NCBI GenBank assembly: GCA_008828725.1
Contig: MEHQ01003415.1
Span: 233,998 to 297,997, forward strand
Origin: Saccharina japonica
Lineage: Eukaryota; Sar; Phaeophyceae; Laminariales; Laminariaceae
Direction of reading: 5' to 3'
Length of the DNA stretch: 64,000 nt
In this document: positions 43,601 to 55,405 of the stretch, piece after piece
How the letters are laid out: each line of letters begins with the position of its first letter
Numbering within the stretch: the first letter of the stretch is position 1
The notes under the pieces: model-generated
Database searches by the model: none
What the model saw: the letters and a program-made list of their open reading frames with translations, nothing else
Told to the model about the DNA's origin: nothing
Translations under genes and position numbers: made by a program

Positions 43601-44750
43601 GAGTCACAAACGCCCCAGCGAGATACTGAATGTAGAAGACGCAGAACTTCCAATGCTCGTCAGAGCACCAGTCCTGCGGGTACCATAGATATCAGCTTCT
43701 TGCACACATGGGGCTGGCGGAGCTAAAGTCACTACAGACCCCAGGTACCCTTGGGGCTTGCGAGACTCAGTCATTTCAGCCCCAAGGTACCCTGGGGACT
43801 GGCTGGGACTGGTACTGGCGAGTCATTGACTGAGTCCCGAGGACTGGAACTGGTTCTCTGACGACCCTCTGTAAATGACCGCTAGGCACCAACTGCTGTA
43901 ATACCTAACCAGTACCTAGCCTAGGACTTACATCGTAGTAAGCCACCTACCACCTCACAACCCTAATGACTCGTACCTGGTACCCGTATACTGGTAGTCT
44001 ACAGCAGTACCAGGTATCGTATTTACGTACTGGTATAAAAACGCATTATACAGCAGTAGACTTGGGTACTCGTACGTAGTCGAGTTGGTTTGAGTTGAAA
44101 GCATCGCCTACAGACCACACAGAGTCGAAGACGATACGAGTACGTAGCCGGGACAGATTCACACGCAGAACAAAACTTGGCCACTACTCTACAAGTACTC
44201 GCATATCAGGCGCAGGACATGGACAACACCAGCGGGGAAAGGATGATCGAGGACATCAACACATCGAGACTGCCAGACTGCTCTGTTGTGCTGTCAGCAC
44301 GTCAGGACAGTCAGGACAACTGGACTGAATCAGCATCAGACCATAACATACCAGTACCAGGTACAGTAGTACCAACCAACACGTCAGGCTTCTCGATTCA
44401 TGTTTATGTTTTGATCAAAACGTGCTCAAAGGAAGAGGCACTGGCTCCCGCTAAACGCCAACAACACCACACGGTGCAGTACGAAAGACAGCCCGGGATA
44501 ACCGCCACGCAGGGTGCACGCCTGGAGGCACGTGGGTGCTCAAACCTCGGAGGGCCCTTGCGTAAAAGTGGCATCGCTTTGCCGTACAGCTGTATCATTG
44601 AAATTCAACCAAAAATCAGGTCTGCGAGAGAGGTAACCCCGGGAAAGGCGACAACTCACCAAGTCTCGACGACCCGCCCGATAGGACGAAGGCAGAAGAA
44701 CTGTGCAGAAGCACAAGGGCAATGGATGCTAGGAACACCACCGACTTCAT
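40679..44750 (-). CDS. Plastid-targeted membrane protein, FAM210/DUF1279-like, four exons
   Basis: The exons are 44750-44660, 42514-42408, 41805-41569 and 40825-40679 (stop). All borders are GT-AG, phases join throughout, and the product has 193 residues. Residues 1-20 (MKSVVFLASIALVLLHSSSA, followed by F) form a signal peptide with the Ala-Phe junction typical of secondary-plastid presequences. A Ser/Arg/Pro-rich transit region ends near SCLHMSAGSSEDDE. The mature part has LAGALAYGGTELGFWIISVP with a hydrophobic segment, HQTTGEWLDL, and a second hydrophobic segment LTAGFLTFARLVVPLRIALA followed by LTPAMDKYVV. The Tyr-Gly...Pro-x-Arg-Ile...Thr-Pro pattern resembles DUF1279/FAM210 proteins, but that assignment is tentative; the function is unknown. 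Confidence 0.88.
43739..43798. repeat. Imperfect KpnI-like palindrome
   Basis: CCCCAGGTACCCTTGGGGCT and AGCCCCAAGGTACCCTGGGG form inverted arms around a spacer of about 20 bp with GAGACTCAGTC. It lies in intron 1 of the plastid-protein gene. Confidence 0.6.
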
Positions 44751-45619
44751 CGCCGCCTAGAGCTCTTGTCGCAGCAATAACCTTGGTGGTAACTGTGACG
44801 CACCGGCGGCACCTAGCAATAGTCGGGAGTTCGATTACTGTATAATTGCCTCATATTGCGGGGTACAATCATATATGACCCCGCGAGATCTACGGTACCG
44901 CCTGCGCCGCTCGTGAATTCCTGGTATCGCGCATGGCGCACAAGCACAGCTGATCCATAACAACGGACTAGCGCTGCGTGGAGCCTGGACGTTGAAGCCT
45001 GACCGGGTCTTCTCTGTGCGGGAGCTTGGTTGTGAGAGAGGCTTCTCCGTGAGGGGACTTCTTGAGATATTTTGATATTTTGAATCTTGGTATTTTGAAT
45101 TTCAGTATGTGGACATTTCGGTTCGGTACGTACGTACGCATGTACACAACAGCAGTACGTACGTGGTTACGTAAAAAGTATAAATTGATTGCATGGCGTT
45201 GCGCTGCAGTCCAGGATGCAGGAGCTGGCTTGGTGCCTTGGGATGTTGTTCGCTACTCCTCGTGATCCAGGATCTCGATTGGAGTGGGGGCGAGTCATGG
45301 GCGGTGATCCTCAACAAGGTGGGACGGCAGGCGTACACTAAAACCACTCTGTAGTACTCGTACAGAGTACACAGTTAGTGCAACGACGTAGATTACTGGC
45401 CCGTTTCGGCTTCACGATACGTAACGGCTCCCATGATAGACAGGCCTAGACCATGCTACATGATCATACCCCCCCCCTGGTAGCCTAGGCAGGTCTAGCC
45501 GATGTTTGAGCCACGAACGTGGGGCGGTGCCGTATATATACGAAAAACGTTTCACCGGTGTTGTGAAGAGGTAGGGAAAAGGTTGCGCTGCTGTTGTCAC
45601 GGATGCACATTATTTGATT
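44751..45619. other. 5' flank of the plastid-protein gene, no other gene seen
   Basis: The plus-strand frame at 44177-44845 (222 codons) overlaps exon 1 of the opposite strand and has no domain; I treat it as a shadow. Nothing else is supported. Confidence 0.5.
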
Positions 45620-45639
45620 TTTCAGTGGCATGCCACGGC

Positions 45640-46600
45640 AGTGTCTACGTCATGCCGTCGCGTCACTTCTTCGACCATGGCCGTGTCAAGCCGTGGCAAC
45701 GTCCACGGCAACGCCCACGGATTGTCATCGGCCATGGCGCTGCCACGGCACGTGCTATGTGGTTGTGCCCACGGCACGTGCCGTGGAACTTGTCATGGCT
45801 GCTCACCGCAATACCTCGGCACGTGCCACGGCAACCCCTCCACGGCAAGCATCAAGGAAACGCCCGCGGAAATGCCTACGGCAAGCTCCGCGGCATATCC
45901 ATGGCAAGCCCCACGGCAACATTCGCGGCAAAGCCCCCGGCAATATCGGCGGCAACCCCGCGCGGGAAGCCCCGCGGCAGTGTCCGCGGCAATGCCCACG
46001 GTAAGCCATGGAAATGCCGTCCACAGAAGACGCCGGAAACCCACCCGGCCCCCTGATCCCACCCGGGCCTGATCCCGCCCACAAAATGCAGGAGTATACG
46101 TTTCTCTCCGCAGGAACCACCGAGGGCCCATCCGGTCCCCTGATCCCACCCAGCGCTGATCCCACCCGGGATTGGTCCCACTCCCCCACAGGGTGGGTTC
46201 GGGTGTGAAGACTGCCGTATAGATTCCCGTGGGGTTTGCCGTGGGATTTGCCGAGGGGTTTGCGGAGAGGCTTGCCGTGGGCATTGCTGCGGGGCTCGCC
46301 GTGGGGCTTGCCGTGGTTATTGTCGTAGGTTTTAGCCGTGGGTTTTCCGCGGATATTGCCGTGGGGCTTGCCGTGGACATTGCCGTCGGGCTTTCCGTCG
46401 GCCTTGCCGTGGATACAGCCGTAGGCCTTGCTGTGGGCTGCGATGGTATGCCGTTGACATTTTGTCGTGGCGTGCCGTGGGCTTTGTCATTTTCCCCGCG
46501 AGGCTTGCCGTGGCGTCCCGTCGGGATTTCCATAGTGCTTGTCGTGGCAATGCCGTGGCATGCATGGGTAGAGCCGCGGCACTGCCACCAAGAAGTCAAA
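45640..46600. repeat. Mirror-image minisatellite of CCACGGCAA units
   Basis: From about 45640 to 46010 the plus strand is filled with degenerate CCACGGCAA / CCCGCGGCAA units. From about 46220 to 46560 the same unit appears reversed (GCCGTGGGGCTTGCCGTGG). A centre of about 200 bp between them contains CCTGATCCCACCCGGG repeats. Long frames on both strands (268 codons on minus, 184 on plus) follow the 9-mer periodicity and are probably artefacts. Confidence 0.85.
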
Positions 46601-47392
46601 CAATACTTTCGTGCATAATGAATTCAGTAACCTCTACGATAGGAATACTTACTAACGAAAGGTCGATCGGCGGAGCGACGGGCTCGATCGAGCAAGCGGC
46701 ACGCGAACGGTGACACAGCAGCATGTGCCATGTGGGTGCAAAACACCTGCTGGTCGATCCTCTTTGATACACTACTAGACCAATACCAGTACGGGGGGGG
46801 GGGGTGTTGTGCAGCCGCCTCGCCGAAAAACACAAGACCCTGGACAACATGTATTGCAGCACCAGGGCGACCGGATTCGGTGCATTTTTTTTTATGACGA
46901 GGGGATGTGTTGTCAGAATCTCCCTGTCGAAACACAAATAATTCAAATCAGTGATTTCTTGATATTAATAGTATCGCTTCCTGTATGGTACTTAGCACTT
47001 CGAAGTGGCACCAAATAACGAAAGTAACTCGACACCAGATTGCCTATGCCACGTGTTTTGTCGACGTGTCGCATGTCACATATCGCGCATGCTTGTCCTC
47101 CGTAAACGAGTTTGCTTAGCGCCATTAATCCACCTCGTTGCCCATTTCGACAACTGGAAAACTGGAAACACACGAGGGCAATTTGGTACCCCCTGCGCGC
47201 TCTTGAGAAATCCCCCGCCCAAACTCCAAGAACCAGCAGGTGCGACAGCAGTCGCAGGTGTTAATGCCTTGGTATATGTTTCTGACCCCTGGCGGCTGAA
47301 GCCTGCTCTCACACACATGCTGCGTTCTGCTTTCCTGTGTCCGTCTTGATAGTCTGGCGCCCCGCAGGTAGTACTCCAGATTACTGTAGCAC
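46601..47392. other. Intergenic, nothing recognised
   Basis: A poly-G tract of about 12 bp lies at 46794. Short frames on both strands lack motifs. Confidence 0.5.
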
Positions 47393-47587
47393 ATGATTGC
47401 TACTGTACAACGTGTACCATGCACACGGGGACGGGGTTCCTGCCGCCGACGGAAAGAGTGGTGTGTGTCAGCTCGAATAACGCGTCTCTACCTGGCTCTG
47501 TTAGCTGCCGGTCATGTGGCGCACGCCGACGCCTGGGCCGTGTTCATGCACCCGACAGTACCGGTAGACATCGGAGACGAGCTGCAA
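47393..47587 (+). CDS. Candidate 5' exon, secreted-type protein, unknown
   Basis: A 65-codon open frame contains a hydrophobic segment (LYLALLAAGHVAHADA) followed by WAVFMHPTVPVDIGDELQ and ends exactly at a consensus donor CAA|GTAAGT in phase 0. The hydrophobic segment and small-residue end suggest a signal peptide. A possible next exon at about 47774-47843 ends in G|GTGAGT, and a cysteine-rich open stretch follows at 48175-48362, but phases allow more than one solution. No family was recognised. Confidence 0.3.
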
Positions 47588-48362
47588 GTAAGTTGTGTCA
47601 GCGCTGATCGGAACGTCGACGCTATGCGAGGGCGCCCTTCGCGCTCCATATGCTCCCGAAAGAAAACCGGGCTGGAGTCGGATGTGCACCAAGCCAGCGG
47701 CATAGAAACAGGCAATCCCCTGCGGTCCCTACACCGTGGGTTGATCGCATGCTTGATCGGCCTCGTCCTGACGCAAGCTGCTCGAGCGGCATCGCAAGCT
47801 GCTCAAGCGGAAGTGTCCGATGCCCCCAGCGACGGAGGCCGTGGTGAGTTCGTGGGAGACCATCGGCTTTGGAGAAGCGGCAGCGGATGCAGTAAGGCTG
47901 GATACGATGGCGGTGGAGACAACGGTAGCTATATGTTAATGCCAGAGCGTCGAGGAGTGTGAGCAGCGTACGGTGAGCAAGGCCAGCTTCTGGCAGCAGC
48001 AGCAGAAGTACTCGTGGTGACCACTTTTTTGCCGGCCCAACACAAATGGAAGGACAACATGAACTTGTTGCAACACCATATACGTGAGAGCGAAACTCGA
48101 GTGGCTTCCTGTATGATGTCGGAAGGGCGTACCATTGTCTGCCGAGGATGTTAAGGGCCGGGTAGGCTCAACAGTACGAGTGTTACATCTGGAATACGTG
48201 CAAACGTAGGGCGCAATGGATGTGTTGTCCCGCAGGGCACGAATTGGATGCGAAGTCGCCATACCATAGCCGGCCTCGCTGCCGACTGCAATGCCGCCAC
48301 CCACCGCGCCGCAGTCTCGTCCCGCTGCGCCACCGACGGTTTCACGGCCGTATTCGTCGCCT

Positions 48363-49840
48363 GAAACGCCACCGGTACCTGTCCACTTCCCCCGTCGAAC
48401 CGCAACATGGCTTAAACGTGGTTACGCCTCTGGGTGTTACCAGTACACGTTAGGAGACGGGTCTCTCCTGAAGACTGAATCGACAGGACAGCCGCATCGG
48501 ACTCAACACACGTGGAACTTTCGCTCGGTGAAAGGGTAAGGATGTTGACAGCCGCCCCCCCCCCCCGTGTTTATGGAGGCGGTGGAACGTGAGAGCATAT
48601 CGACCAGTCGCTCGTTGACCAACGACCACCGCACGACCTGCCCTGTCCCGATTGGAGGCCAAGCGATGAGTGATCTGCGCGCACCCGCTATCTAGGAAAG
48701 AGGCCGTGTTTTCGAGCCATTCCTCGATTTTGGAGGAATTTTAATGTCGGGCAAAATGTGTTGCCTCCTGAATGCAGGCACGTTTGCGCCGATATACAGG
48801 AGTCACAACGAGTAGATAACACGACCGAACTCGAAGCGGGCACTCGTCTTGAAGGCAGGCGACTTCGGAACGATTGCCATGAAACGACAGCATGAAGAGA
48901 TACCAGGTATATGTTAGTGGGACGTTTGCCCTCCATCATTGTTTTGTTCTTGAAGTACAGTATAGTAATCGTGTGTTAGCTATAAATACGAGAACGCCGT
49001 GTGATTGTATTCTGGAGACGTGTCACCTTGATGAACAGTCGGATGTCCTTTTGATTGATGATAGGATTTTTTTGGTTTCAGGGGTGTTGTAGAGGGGGGG
49101 GGGTATGGTACACCACCGCTGGCGAAAGGGGGTCATTCGTGATGTAGGGAAAGGTGGGGGGGGCGGAACGGAGGGCGACGCGCCGGGAATACATCTAACA
49201 TGGGGGCTGCCCCTGTTCCGCAGCTGTCGTAGCGGCAAACAAAATACACCTGCCTAACCGAATTCGCCGCTTTACGCGTGAAACCCTCGAGGAAAGAGGA
49301 CTCCCATCAAGAGAAACATCAGCAACTATGACATTGCCACAGCCTATGATAGAGAACGCTCGCACAGGAACGGTATAATAGTACTTCATACCGGCGTTTG
49401 GATGCTCTCCTGCGCTCCATGGCAACGAGGAGAAGCCATGTGTGCATTGTCTAGAATGGTGGTTTCCTGGGCGACGTCGAATGAGTGATGTGAGAGAATC
49501 GACGGCCAAGAACCCGTTTGAACATATATGGAAGCCCCCTAAGAAGAGCTTGAGATATAATATTTACCTACGAGCACCTACGGTGTCGTCCCGCGTTCTA
49601 TATTCTGTAAATTTACGACAAGCTGTTCGGAGGATGCACCGTAATGTAGTTGTTTCGGTTATCGGTCTTGATCAAGGTCTCGATCCCGCTGTGCATGGGA
49701 GAGCACGCAGCATCAGTTGTCGACGCGTTTCAGCCGAAACGCTAGACCCTACTTTTCGGAGGCGAGGGAATAGTCACGAACACCTCAACCCACATTTCAC
49801 CCCCCCCCCTTGGTGCAAGCAATGTCTGCCTGGTTGGTGA
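48363..49840. other. Intergenic, weak ORFs only
   Basis: The plus frame 49442-49840 (132 codons) runs into dispersed element B at its end and has no domain. Short G and C runs lie at about 48555 and 49097. Nothing is firmly coding. Confidence 0.4.
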
Positions 49841-49846
49841 AAACCC

Positions 49847-50073
49847 ATATTTTCGGTGAGGTATATGACGCTCCTTAAGTGAGAAGCTCAGAAAAAAACA
49901 TGGTGCACCTGATATCATAGCATGCGTCGCCCCCAACTATACGATGAAAACTATTGCAGCACAAGGTGTTTCTTAGTTTATTAATAATAACGAAAGGCAG
50001 ACGATTTTGGATTAAGGAACCCGATTATTCAGATTTGTTTTAGCCAAAAAGTGCTCGTATCTTTATCGTAGCA
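49847..50073. mobile_element. Composite MITE A (inverted left end joined to right end)
   Basis: CATATTTTCGGTGAGGTATA through GGTGCACCTGATATCATAGC is the left end of MITE A in reverse. It is followed by the normal right-end block (AGACGATTTTGGATTAAGGA ... ATCGTAGCA). The internal junction shows that the element was rearranged. A second copy is at 50592-50819. Confidence 0.7.
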
Positions 50074-50239
50074 CGCGCGTCGCGGTAAGATACGCGAACG
50101 GGGTCGTCGTGCGGAGGCGTTATTAATACTGTACGGGAAAGAGGAGGGGGGGGGGGGGCACTCTTTTGTTGTTTGCCTCAGCCATTTGACCACTGACCAC
50201 GCATCCCTTTCGAGACGGAGTAGCAGTGTGTGTGCTCAT

Positions 50240-50345
50240 GTCATGCATGACCGTAGTCGTATGGCCATGGGCTCTCGCATTCCTACAATGCCGGGACGGA
50301 GCACGTCGGGGTTTCACCGATCAGGCAGACATTGCTTGCACCCAG
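50240..50345. mobile_element. Dispersed element B, copy
   Basis: CATGCATGACCGTAGTCGTA to ACCGATCAGGCAGACATTGC. It is duplicated at 50985-51090 by the 745-bp duplication. Confidence 0.7.
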
Positions 50346-50477
50346 CTTTGCGAAGCGCCGTGAGGGTGTTGGGCGACTACTAAGAACCGCCTGCGAGGCG
50401 GGCTTGTATATGGGTGACAGCTTCGAATGAATTGACATGTTGGCTGTCACTTGAACGGTCCGCGTGGGGGCGGGGGG

Positions 50478-50593
50478 GGGTGTACTCATGTTCGTGCACG
50501 GCCGTAGTCATATGACCATAGACCCTCGCATCCCTACAATGCCGGGACGGAGCCGTTGGGTTTTCACCAACCAGGCAGACATTGCTTGCACAT
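50478..50593. mobile_element. Dispersed element B, copy
   Basis: It follows a G-run and reads GTACTCATGTTCGTGCACGG to CAACCAGGCAGACATTGCTT. The junction with the second MITE copy follows directly. Confidence 0.7.
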
Positions 50594-51213
50594 ATTTTCG
50601 GTGAGGTATATGACGCTCCTTAAGTGAGAAGCTCAGAAAAAAACATGGTGCACCTGATATCATAGCATGCGTCGCCCCCAACTATACGATGAAAACTATT
50701 GCAGCACAAGGTGTTTCTTAGTTTATTAATAATAACGAAAGGCAGACGAATTCGGGTTAAGGAATCCGATTATTCAGATTTGTTTTCAGCCAAAAAGTGC
50801 TCGTATCTTTATCGTAGCACGCGCGTCGCGGTAAGATACGCGAACGGGGTCGTCGTGCGGAGGCGTTATTAATACTGTACGGGAAAGAGGAGGGGGGGGG
50901 GGGGCACTCTTTTGTTGTTTGCCTCAGCCATTTGACCACTGACCACGCATCCCTTTCGAGACGGAGTAGCAGTGTGTGTGCTCATGTCATGCATGACCGT
51001 AGTCGTATGGCCATGGGCTCTCGCATTCCTACAATGCCGGGACGGAGCACGTCGGGGTTTCACCGATCAGGCAGACATTGCTTGCACCCAGCTTTGCGAA
51101 GCGCCGTGAGGGTGTTGGGCGACTACTAAGAACCGCCTGCGAGGCGGGCTTGTATATGGGTGACAGCTTCGAATGAATTGACATGTTTTATGGTGTGGCT
51201 GAAGCGCAGGGGG

Positions 51214-51345
51214 GGGGGGGGGGGTACTCATGTCGTGCACGGCCGTAGTCATATGACCATAGACCCTCGCATCCCTACAATGCCGGGACGGAGCACGTTG
51301 GGTTTTCACCAACCAGGCAGACATTGCTTGCACCAAGCGCGAAGC
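51214..51345. mobile_element. Dispersed element B, copy with G-run
   Basis: About 16 G are followed by TACTCATGTCGTGCACGGCC and the full core to CATTGCTTGCACCAAGCGCG. It is one of the best-preserved copies. Confidence 0.75.
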
Positions 51346-52125
51346 GCCGTGAGGTATTGGGCGAGTCGCATGGAGGGTGAGCTGCATCCTGCTAAAAACC
51401 GCCTCTAAGGCGGACTTGCATATGGACGACAGCTTCAATGAGTTAATTTATTTTCTGGTGTGGTCACTTCCTGAGACAGCTATGTAACTGCCTCGCGGGT
51501 GCCTTACCATATACACACTACTTGATACGACCATTCCCCTTGTGCGGAGCGAAGCTTCTCCACCCCGCACAAATCATCTAACAAGACCGCCAGCTTTGGT
51601 GACCGCAAAAAAAAAACAAAAAAAACAACGGTACCCTGGTTGTCTAACTCACGCAGTGAGAGGCGTATTTTACAGCGTCGTTGTCAACCGACGTCAATCC
51701 AACCTATACGTATATCGTGGGGGGGGGGGACTACATATACAATCCCATCGACCGGTTACTGTAGATACATACATAGGCATGCATGCAAATAAGCGTGTTG
51801 ATAGATACGTGTCGGATCTAAAAAAACATGTATTGGCTGGATTCTCGGTTAAGAAGCTATCCGCGTCAGTCAGTAGGAAACAGTTTGGGCTGAAACGTGC
51901 AAGACCTCAGTACCTGCCGTAAACCCTCTGGGCAGAGGAGATGCACCATGTTTTTTTTCCCCTGAAGGGTAGTCACGTGAGGAGCTATAATAACAAAAGC
52001 TCTATTCCTCAACCCCCAGAAACAAAACTGGTTATGGGAGGGAAAATATAAGAAAAATGCTACGATCTACGTACGTACCCGATGAAGAATGCCATGGCCT
52101 GACTGTAGACTTGACAAATATGCAG

Positions 52126-52248
52126 TACAGGACACCTAATAACAAGGAACAGGAAATCTGGTCCAGGCTGAATTTCGTATTCGAGAGAGGGATTTCTCGT
52201 TTGAGGGAGGGTGCTTTCTACACCAATTCTAAGATAGCGACTGACACG
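52126..52248. mobile_element. MITE family D copy, truncated by a MITE A insertion
   Basis: It starts TACAGGACACCTAATAACAA with the AAATCTGGTCCAGGCTGAAT interior. Its right end is missing and MITE A begins at 52249, so the family A insertion is the later event. Confidence 0.65.
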
Positions 52249-52486
52249 TGCTACGATAGAGGTGCACCGTGTTTTTTCTGAGCTTCTCACTTAAGGAGCG
52301 TCATACCTCACCGAAAATATGATTTTGGAGGAAATATAAAAGTGCTGCCGGATGAGAAATATCCTGACCGAAGTATACTCTGAAACATTATTCGTCACAA
52401 AAATGAAAGTCCGACGAATTTGGGTTAAGGAGCTCTCGACCGTTCAGAAAACGATCCAGCCAAAAAGTGCTACCTCTACCGTAGCA
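52249..52486. mobile_element. MITE family A, full copy
   Basis: TGCTACGATAGAGGTGCACC to CTCTACCGTAGCA, 238 bp, closely similar to the copies at 4973 and 53614. Confidence 0.85.
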
Positions 52487-52544
52487 CGCATCGGGCATGG
52501 GGTTGTTCATCGGGTAGCACGTTTAGTTTACTCCCAAATCTGTT

Positions 52545-52634
52545 TTTGACTTGCTATTAGTATAGAGGTCCTCAAGTGACCACCCTCAGAAGGCAGAAAC
52601 ATGGCCTGTATGCAGGTGCACTTCTATCGTAGCA
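52545..52634. mobile_element. MITE A fragment, reverse orientation
   Basis: It ends TGCAGGTGCACTTCTATCGT followed by AGCA. The GTCCTCAAGTGACCACCCTC and GCAGAAACATGGCCTG segments match the left part of the 57220 subtype in reverse. Confidence 0.6.
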
Positions 52635-52639
52635 CGCGC

Positions 52640-53600
52640 CCCCCGTCGCCGTTATATATCGTTGTAGGGTATTTAAAGATGGATGAACCTACGAACTTAA
52701 TTCATGACTTGAGTTACCTGTACTCAACAACTGTAGTGTTGCTGTTGTAGCTCATGGACATAGTATTTGTTTTAGGCGACAGTATAATTTGACCGACTTC
52801 TGAGGAAATTGAAACTGTCGCCAGGGACTGCTAGCAGACGCGATTCATGCTACACCAGGCATGCGTTGACCTCAAGGCCCGAGCCGTGCCATGGTGTACC
52901 GGGATCGTTTAAAATTGGATGAACCGACAAACAGAAACTGCAGCATACACTCGCAGGAACATGATGCGCTTCGCATGCGTACCAATGAACACTCCAACGA
53001 GATGCTTACCCGGCCTTCATGGTGTGACAATTGTACCACTTGGCTTGATCTGCCACTGACCCCCAGCACACCAGTAAGAAGTCACTGAACTGGAGTGTCA
53101 TTTAGCGCGCATAGAACGAGTATCAAACACGCGCTTGGTGTACAAAATAAGCAGCAGCAGATCTATGATACCAGGGTATGACGTTATTGTTGATTGAGCG
53201 CCATTCAGCGGAGTTTCCAGGGTATACCCAGAAATGGAACTGACGCGGGCGGTGGATGCTCCAAGGAAAAGACAATCTCAAAGCTCTCTACCAAGCAGAC
53301 ACTTTCGACACCTCAAGGCAGAGGTATACTTTAAGTGGCTTCAACCTACTGCAGTACTGTACGCACACAGGAATATCGGACCCAAGTCACACCGACGATC
53401 CAAACGGACATCAGATCATTGATGTTGTGCGGATTTTGCAACGACACGCGTTATATCTGGTTTTTGTACGGCAGTGGCAAGGCACTGCCATGGGCTTTCA
53501 TGGCGCTGCTGTGGACCTAGCACCTGGCAAGGCCCCGTCCTGGGCTTGTCGTGGCACTGCAATCGCACTGCACAACGACCTACCGTAGTATAGCAAGCTT
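52640..53600. other. Intergenic, one coding-like stretch
   Basis: On the plus strand 53256-53420 reads GKDNLKALYQADTFDTSRQR and onward without stops (110 codons in all). No family, splice site or partner supports a gene. A short frame at 52891-53088 with RPSWCDNCTTW is probably chance. Confidence 0.35.
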
Positions 53601-53613
53601 AGCAAGCGACGCA

Positions 53614-53850
53614 TGCTACGATAGAGGTGCACCACGTTTTTTCTGAGCTCCTCACTTAAGGAGCGTCATTCCTCACCGAAAAACAATGGTTTTGGAGGAA
53701 AATAAAAGTGCTGCCGGATGCGAAATCTTATGGCCGAAGTATATTCTGAAACATTATTCGTCACAAAAATGAAAAAACGACGAATTTGGGTTAAGGAGCC
53801 CGATCGTTCAGAAAACGATTCAGCCAAAAAGTGCTACCTCTACCGTAGCA
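53614..53850. mobile_element. MITE family A, full copy
   Basis: TGCTACGATAGAGGTGCACC to CTCTACCGTAGCA, 237 bp, in the same orientation as 52249. Confidence 0.85.
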
Positions 53851-55405
53851 CTACATAGTCAAGCAAGCATCGTGTAAGGGCAGGGTGATGTCTGTCGTGG
53901 TGCGGCTCCTCAAGTATGAGAGGTCGGTTCATTCTGGGAGGGGAGTTAATCGCATGGAGAGCTTGAAGAGACAGCCAGCCGAATTGGCCAGCAATGGGTG
54001 CGGGGAGAGGGGGCGGGAGGCACTTGCTAGGATGGTCGTGGTTTATTTTCACAGCACCGAATAGATGCCCCCTTCAATGCGTATCGAAGAAGAGCACACA
54101 CACACATATAGAGTGCGGTCAATCTACTAAATACTCCGTCCCTTGTTGAAATGTCTATGCTTGTACTGCACGGCACTCATCGTGTACTCTATCCACCCAG
54201 TATTGGCGATGTATGCGTAGGATGCTGTGGATGCTAGAACTTCAATTCATGCAAAATATGAGTTTTGTAGCGCCCTGGTAGTCCATGCATTTTTCCGATT
54301 ACAGGTCGACGAACATCTCGGTACTTGCTGATATCGACGATAGTACTGCAATCATCTCTGCAAGCAGTAGCAGTTCGTCTTCGCTCCAACCGCCTACAAC
54401 GAGAGACAACTTCACACAATATCAACACACTCATAATAATTGAATAACTCGCTTCTTGAATCAGATCAACCAGGCACTTGAAACAGTACGACAAACGTTA
54501 GATTCCGTACAAGGGCTGTCAAGGTAGAATTTCCTCTAGCGATTGCCCCAGGGTGTCCATCCAATGTATCGGGCCAGGGACCATCCCGATGCCCACTTGA
54601 CACTGTACTTAACCATGCGTTGGGAGCGTAATATACGCCTGCGTGTTACCGTGCTGTTTTCAGGACACTAGTCAGGGCGCTTGAAGCAACGCCCTAAGTC
54701 AAGACTCTGACCCCTTCCATCATCGATACTGGCGGTGGCTCTCGCTGGACCAGCATTCTTCTTTAATCCGCGCCTTAGGCATCCCCTGCGCGAGTACGTG
54801 CGTGTCACACAGATGGGTAAGAGGGGTCACAAAACTTACTTCAATTGCTGTATAGTGGTATTTGGTGCCCGCAGTTTTCACATTGGTCAAATTTTTCAAA
54901 TAGCGAAGTTATGATATTGGCGTGGATTACCTACGCAACTTAGTAGTTTCCAGATGTTGACTTTGGATAAATCTGGGTCAAATGTTTGTTTTCAGATGCT
55001 GACTTGGATAACCTTGTTGTACGAACGTTTCTGTACTCCGCCAAACTCTCGGCTCGACAGGCAATGGGGGTATGTAGTCTATTGGAGACCACGTGTCTTG
55101 AATAACAGTAACCTCGTCCGTATAGAGTCCGGCTCTGTATCCCTATCCACAGGCGCCGGACCAGGCACCGTAGCTGCAGCACCTAAGGTTTAGCATGTGA
55201 CGAACTATTGAAGCTATTCGCCATCGCGCGGCAAAAATGTAACGGAAAGTAACCACACTGAGCGCCTCAACAGGGTGCTCCACGCAGTCTCTAGTAGTCC
55301 AGCCTCCCGAAGCTGCTTGTGGTAGCAAATGGTGGCTATTTTTCGTTCAATCGATGAAGCCTGTCCTATCGGCTAAGGGTTTGGTCGAACAACTACAGTA
55401 CTGAC
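53851..55405. other. 3' region of the RPxSA gene, terminal exon uncertain
   Basis: The gene on the minus strand must continue below 55406. A frame ending at a stop at 54299-54301 (WSEDELLLLAEMIAVLSSIS...MFVDL) follows a TTGTAG acceptor and could be the last exon, but its phase needs a further exon that was not established. An alternative phase-0 exon begins near 55173 (CTGCAG then LRCLVRRLWIG). Confidence 0.3.

Larger units (their letters stand above)
49847..51190. repeat. Recent direct duplication, period 745 bp
   Basis: The block 49847-50445 recurs at 50592-51187 with almost no differences (for example AACGAAAGGCAGACGATTTT versus AACGAAAGGCAGACGAATTC). Each copy contains a rearranged MITE A, a poly-G tract and one copy of element B. 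The near identity implies a young duplication or an assembly repeat. Confidence 0.9.

Noticed and set aside
44177..44845. 222-codon plus-strand ORF
   Set aside because: It lies opposite exon 1 of the plastid-protein gene, has no domain and its composition does not look protein-like.
45793..46599. 268-codon minus-strand ORF (PTASPTA-type repeats)
   Set aside because: It follows a 9-bp-multiple minisatellite, with long frames also on the opposite strand; there is no splice support or domain.
52891..53088. Short frame with RPSWCDNCTTW resembling part of a C1 zinc-binding domain
   Set aside because: The other cysteine and histidine ligands are absent and there is no splice context.
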